NCBI GenBank assembly: GCA_034620365.1
Contig: JAQGEQ010000071.1
Span: forward strand, 4,154,001 to 4,218,000
Direction: 5' to 3'
Source of the DNA: Pegea sp. RAD2-039
Taxonomy: Eukaryota; Chordata; Thaliacea; Salpida; Salpidae
DNA length: 64,000 nucleotides
In this document: positions 61,020 through 64,000 of the stretch, piece by piece
Position numbering within the stretch: position 1 is the first letter of the stretch
Layout: each line of letters opens with the position of its first letter
Made by a program: the position numbers and the translations under genes
The notes under the pieces: model-generated
The model's input: only the letters and a program-made list of their open reading frames with translations
Told to the model about the DNA's origin: nothing
Database searches by the model: none

Positions 61020-62510
61020 TTCTATTTGAATTAGTGATTATAAGTTGTGATAAAGTTATTTCTAGAAAGTGATTTGTTTATTATTTATATACAAAATATT
61101 GTGGTTGGAGACAGTAAAACTCTTTTCAAAAAACTATGGTCAATACACATAAAACTACCCAGACCTTACGGTCAATTGTAGAGAAAAATTCTGACAAACC
61201 AACTTCATCTAAACAAGCTTGCAACGGCAATTGCCAATCATGCAATAAAATTTGCTCTGGTGAAGATCAGTAAATAAAATGCCTTAAATGTACATTCTGG
61301 TTTCATCTCACCTGTAGTGATGTGGGCAAAAAAATTTACGATATATTTGATAACAACCAGATGAAGCAACTGGGATTTAAATGGTTCTTCATTAAATGTA
61401 GAACCATGGACACAACAGCTCCCTCATCCAATTCTAATCAAAACCAATTATCCGACATCAGCAAATCTATATCCGCTGAATTGGCAAAATTTAAATCTGA
61501 AACTTCCAAAGATGTTGCTAAGATCAACAAAACAATTTCTAGTTTGTCTAAATCAATGGACAAACTGTATGCCTCTACAAAGAAATAGGTCACATGGGCC
61601 TCGGTGGTCGGTGATCCCGGTTCCGACAAAAATTTTAACATGGTGCAGCTTCTTGCCAAGAAGGTCACCGACACGCACAAAAAACTCACTTTAGACAGTG
61701 AGGACAGAAAAACAATGTCATCGTCTTTAATGTCTCTGAAACTGATAAAGATAATGACAGCAAGTTTTTTAATCAAATGTGCTCTCAAAGCCTTGATTTT
61801 GTGGAAGTTCCAAAGGTATCAATGACCAGACTTGGAGCAAAAAGGTCAGATCATTAAAAACCGTTGAAAGTATCTTTTCAGGAAAATTGGAACAAACGCA
61901 AGTTTCTTGCCAAGTTGTATAAGCTAAAGCTTGAGAAAAAATTCTTTGATATATAGGAAACTTAAAATTTAATACAATAGTAATAAACATCGCTTTAGCT
62001 TTTTGAATTTAGATACTTTGGAAATTTGACAGATTAAAAATGACTTAAAATTTTAAATTTTCTACAATTTAATTGACCTTAAATTTGATGATTTCTTTTC
62101 CATGAGTCCTTCCCTCAAGTTATATCAACTCAGACGACACATATTACTTCTTAATAAGCCCATATCACCTGGTACGTTAATCATAACAATTTTTTTCTCA
62201 TTCCGCACAATTAATACTTAGAACCAGTTGCCATCAGAAATTGTCATGTCAGAATCACTCCTGCAGTCCAAGAAGAAGTTGAACCGTTATAATATTACCA
62301 ACACTGCCATTTCTAAGCTGTAAACATTTCCTTTTTTTAATAAAATTATAATTCTATGTAAATCTTCACTGTTATATGCTTTGAAGACTACCGAAATGTC
62401 ATGTGTTACCTCTTTTTTTTTCTATATTTCTAACTTAATAGATGTTATTTGTAAGAGTTTTTATTAGCGGGAAGTACTCTCTGTAGGCACTCTTCTGTAA
62501 ATTTATAAAA
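61020..62510 (+). mobile_element. CR1-like element: ORF1 joined to 3' end
   Basis: The 5' region matches 56,366-56,530. ORF1 starts near 61,136 and encodes a PHD/zinc-ribbon-like cluster (CNGNCQSCNKICSG.. then CLKCTFWFHLTCSDV) with an in-frame stop near 61,270. A coiled-coil segment follows (61322-61588), then a frame-shifted RNA-binding-like region (SVVGDPGSDKNFNMV, to ~61,900). After 61,940 the sequence jumps to the shared RT end and 3' UTR. ORF2 is almost wholly missing. Confidence 0.7.
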
Positions 62511-64000
62511 AGAAATTAATTAATTAAAAAAAGTTTTTATGTTTTCTAAATATTTCCTAATTTCATTTGTGAAATTTTATTTATGAAATTGGGAAATTTA
62601 ATGTATAATATAAATCAAAGCATTTTGTCATTATGATATTGCTCAGATTAATTACAATCTAACAAACTTGCCAATATCTAAAAAACTTTGAAGCAAACTA
62701 AAACAGAATCAAACAAATATACTCACTTGGACTATAAATGAAGAAATTAGTAAATCTCAATTGGAAGGTTTAGATTTAGATAACCTAATATGCTCCGACT
62801 CAAGAATGAATATAGATAAAAAGCTACAAACTTTACGCAAAAATACAATAAAAATTAATTCCTTCAACAAAAAAAACTTTTAAAACTATTCCAATTAAAT
62901 AAAATTACAAAAAACAAAGAAAAATTGAATATGAGAAAAAAAAAGAAATAAAAGAGAAAATAAAAAATAACTTTCATCTAAATGATCTCTGTCATGAGCA
63001 AGAGTAAATGATCAACAACAGAATCTACGTCATCAACACCAAAGTACAATATCAGTGCATAGATGACGTATCAAGTTGGTGATATCAAAAAATTGAATCT
63101 GTTCAGGCAATATTTACGAGATTGATATGTAGGAAACTTAATATTAAATATGATAGTTATAAACATTGCTTCAGCTTTTTCAATTTAGATACTTTGGAAA
63201 TTCGAAGGATTAAAAACGACTTAAATTTTTAAATTATCTACAATTTAATTGACCTTAAATTTGATGATTTCTTTTCCATGAGTCCTTCCCTCAAGTTATA
63301 TCAACTCAGACAACACATATTACTTCTTAATAAGCCCATATCACCTGGTAAGTTAGTCAGAACAATCTTTTTCTTATCTGCACAATTAGTACTTGGAACC
63401 AGTTGCCATCAGAAATTGTCATGTCAGAATCACTCATGTTGTTCAAGAAGAAGTTGAACCGCTATAATATTGCCAACACTGCCATTTCTAAGCTGTAAAC
63501 ATTTCCTTTTTTGATATTATTATAATTCTATGTAATTCTTCACTGTTATATGCTTTGAAGACTACCGAAATGTCATGTGTTACATCTTTTTCTTTTTATA
63601 TTTCTAACTTAATAGATGTTAGTTGTAAGAATGTGTGATAGTAAGAAGTCCTCTCTTTAGGCACTCTTCTGTGAATTTATAATATTAAATTAATTAATTA
63701 AATAAAGTTTTTATGTTTTCTAAATAATTCCTAATTTCATTTATGAAATTTTATTTATGAAATTGGGAAATGTAATGTATGATATAAATCAAAGCATTTT
63801 GTAGCATTATGATGTTGATCAGATTAATTACAATCTAACAAACTTGCCAATATCTAAAAAACTTAGAAGCAAACTAAAACAGAATCAAACAAATATACTC
63901 ACTTGGACTATAAATGAAGAAATTAGTAAATCTCAATTAGAAGGTTTAGATTTAGATAACATAATATGCTTCTACTCAAGAATGAATGTAAATAAAAAGC
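61940..64000 (+). repeat. Tandem duplication, unit ~1.18 kb, open at right edge
   Basis: Bases from about 61,940 are repeated with an offset near 1,177: CR1 3' end at 62,080 and 63,260, poly-T block at 62,400 and 63,580, tail 'ttcatttgtgaaattttatt' at 62,565 and its variant near 63,740, and the NQTNILTWTIN segment at 62,700 and 63,880. The second unit is cut by the window end, so more copies may follow. Confidence 0.8.

Overview
The window is animal genomic DNA. It is AT-rich, its genes are split by many short introns (down to about 48 nt) with GT..AG borders, and it carries decayed retrotransposons. The gene content (Notch, USP24, a fatty-acid elongase, relaxin/insulin-like peptides) and the compact introns point to an invertebrate metazoan. 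The sequence alone does not fix the phylum. The very high density of TGACGTCA in one part could become a lineage marker, but I cannot test that here.

Layout: 1.5-3.9 kb (minus) is a nine-exon gene for a 597-aa secreted, glycosylated, probably coiled-coil protein. A truncated genomic duplicate of its 3' end lies at 5.5-6.0 kb. At 8.7-23.9 kb (plus) is a complete Notch receptor gene. I could assemble 50 exons, 2,518 codons plus stop, in phase throughout: signal peptide, about 34 EGF repeats, three LNRs, NOD/NODP, transmembrane segment, RAM, ankyrin repeats, PEST tail. From 24 to 30.6 kb there is AT-rich intergenic DNA with CR1-like retrotransposon debris. At 30.6-32.0 kb (plus) is a seven-exon ELOVL elongase of 277 aa. 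It converges on USP24 (minus, 32.2-43.9 kb), which has an N-terminal UBA-like segment, a long helical scaffold and a USP catalytic core with Cys and His boxes.

From 45.5 to 60.3 kb there are three copies of a small secreted-peptide gene. Copy 1 is on minus and copies 2 and 3 on plus. All have the same three-exon layout, intron phases and 5' flank. The products have a relaxin/insulin B-chain-like C-X11-C motif, a dibasic processing site and an A-chain-like CC-X2-C-X8-C motif, plus four extra cysteines. This is the most novel system in the window. Copy 1 also contains a long Thr-rich minisatellite with a one-base frame break. Between and after these genes are remnants of CR1-like non-LTR elements, a Ty3/Gypsy element, a tRNA-Val-like insertion, and a 1.18-kb tandem unit that runs off the right edge.

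No operon-like coordination is evident. Notch and ELOVL share a strand but are 6.8 kb apart. ELOVL and USP24 are convergent, with stop codons 286 bp apart. Relaxin-like copies 1 and 2 are divergent.
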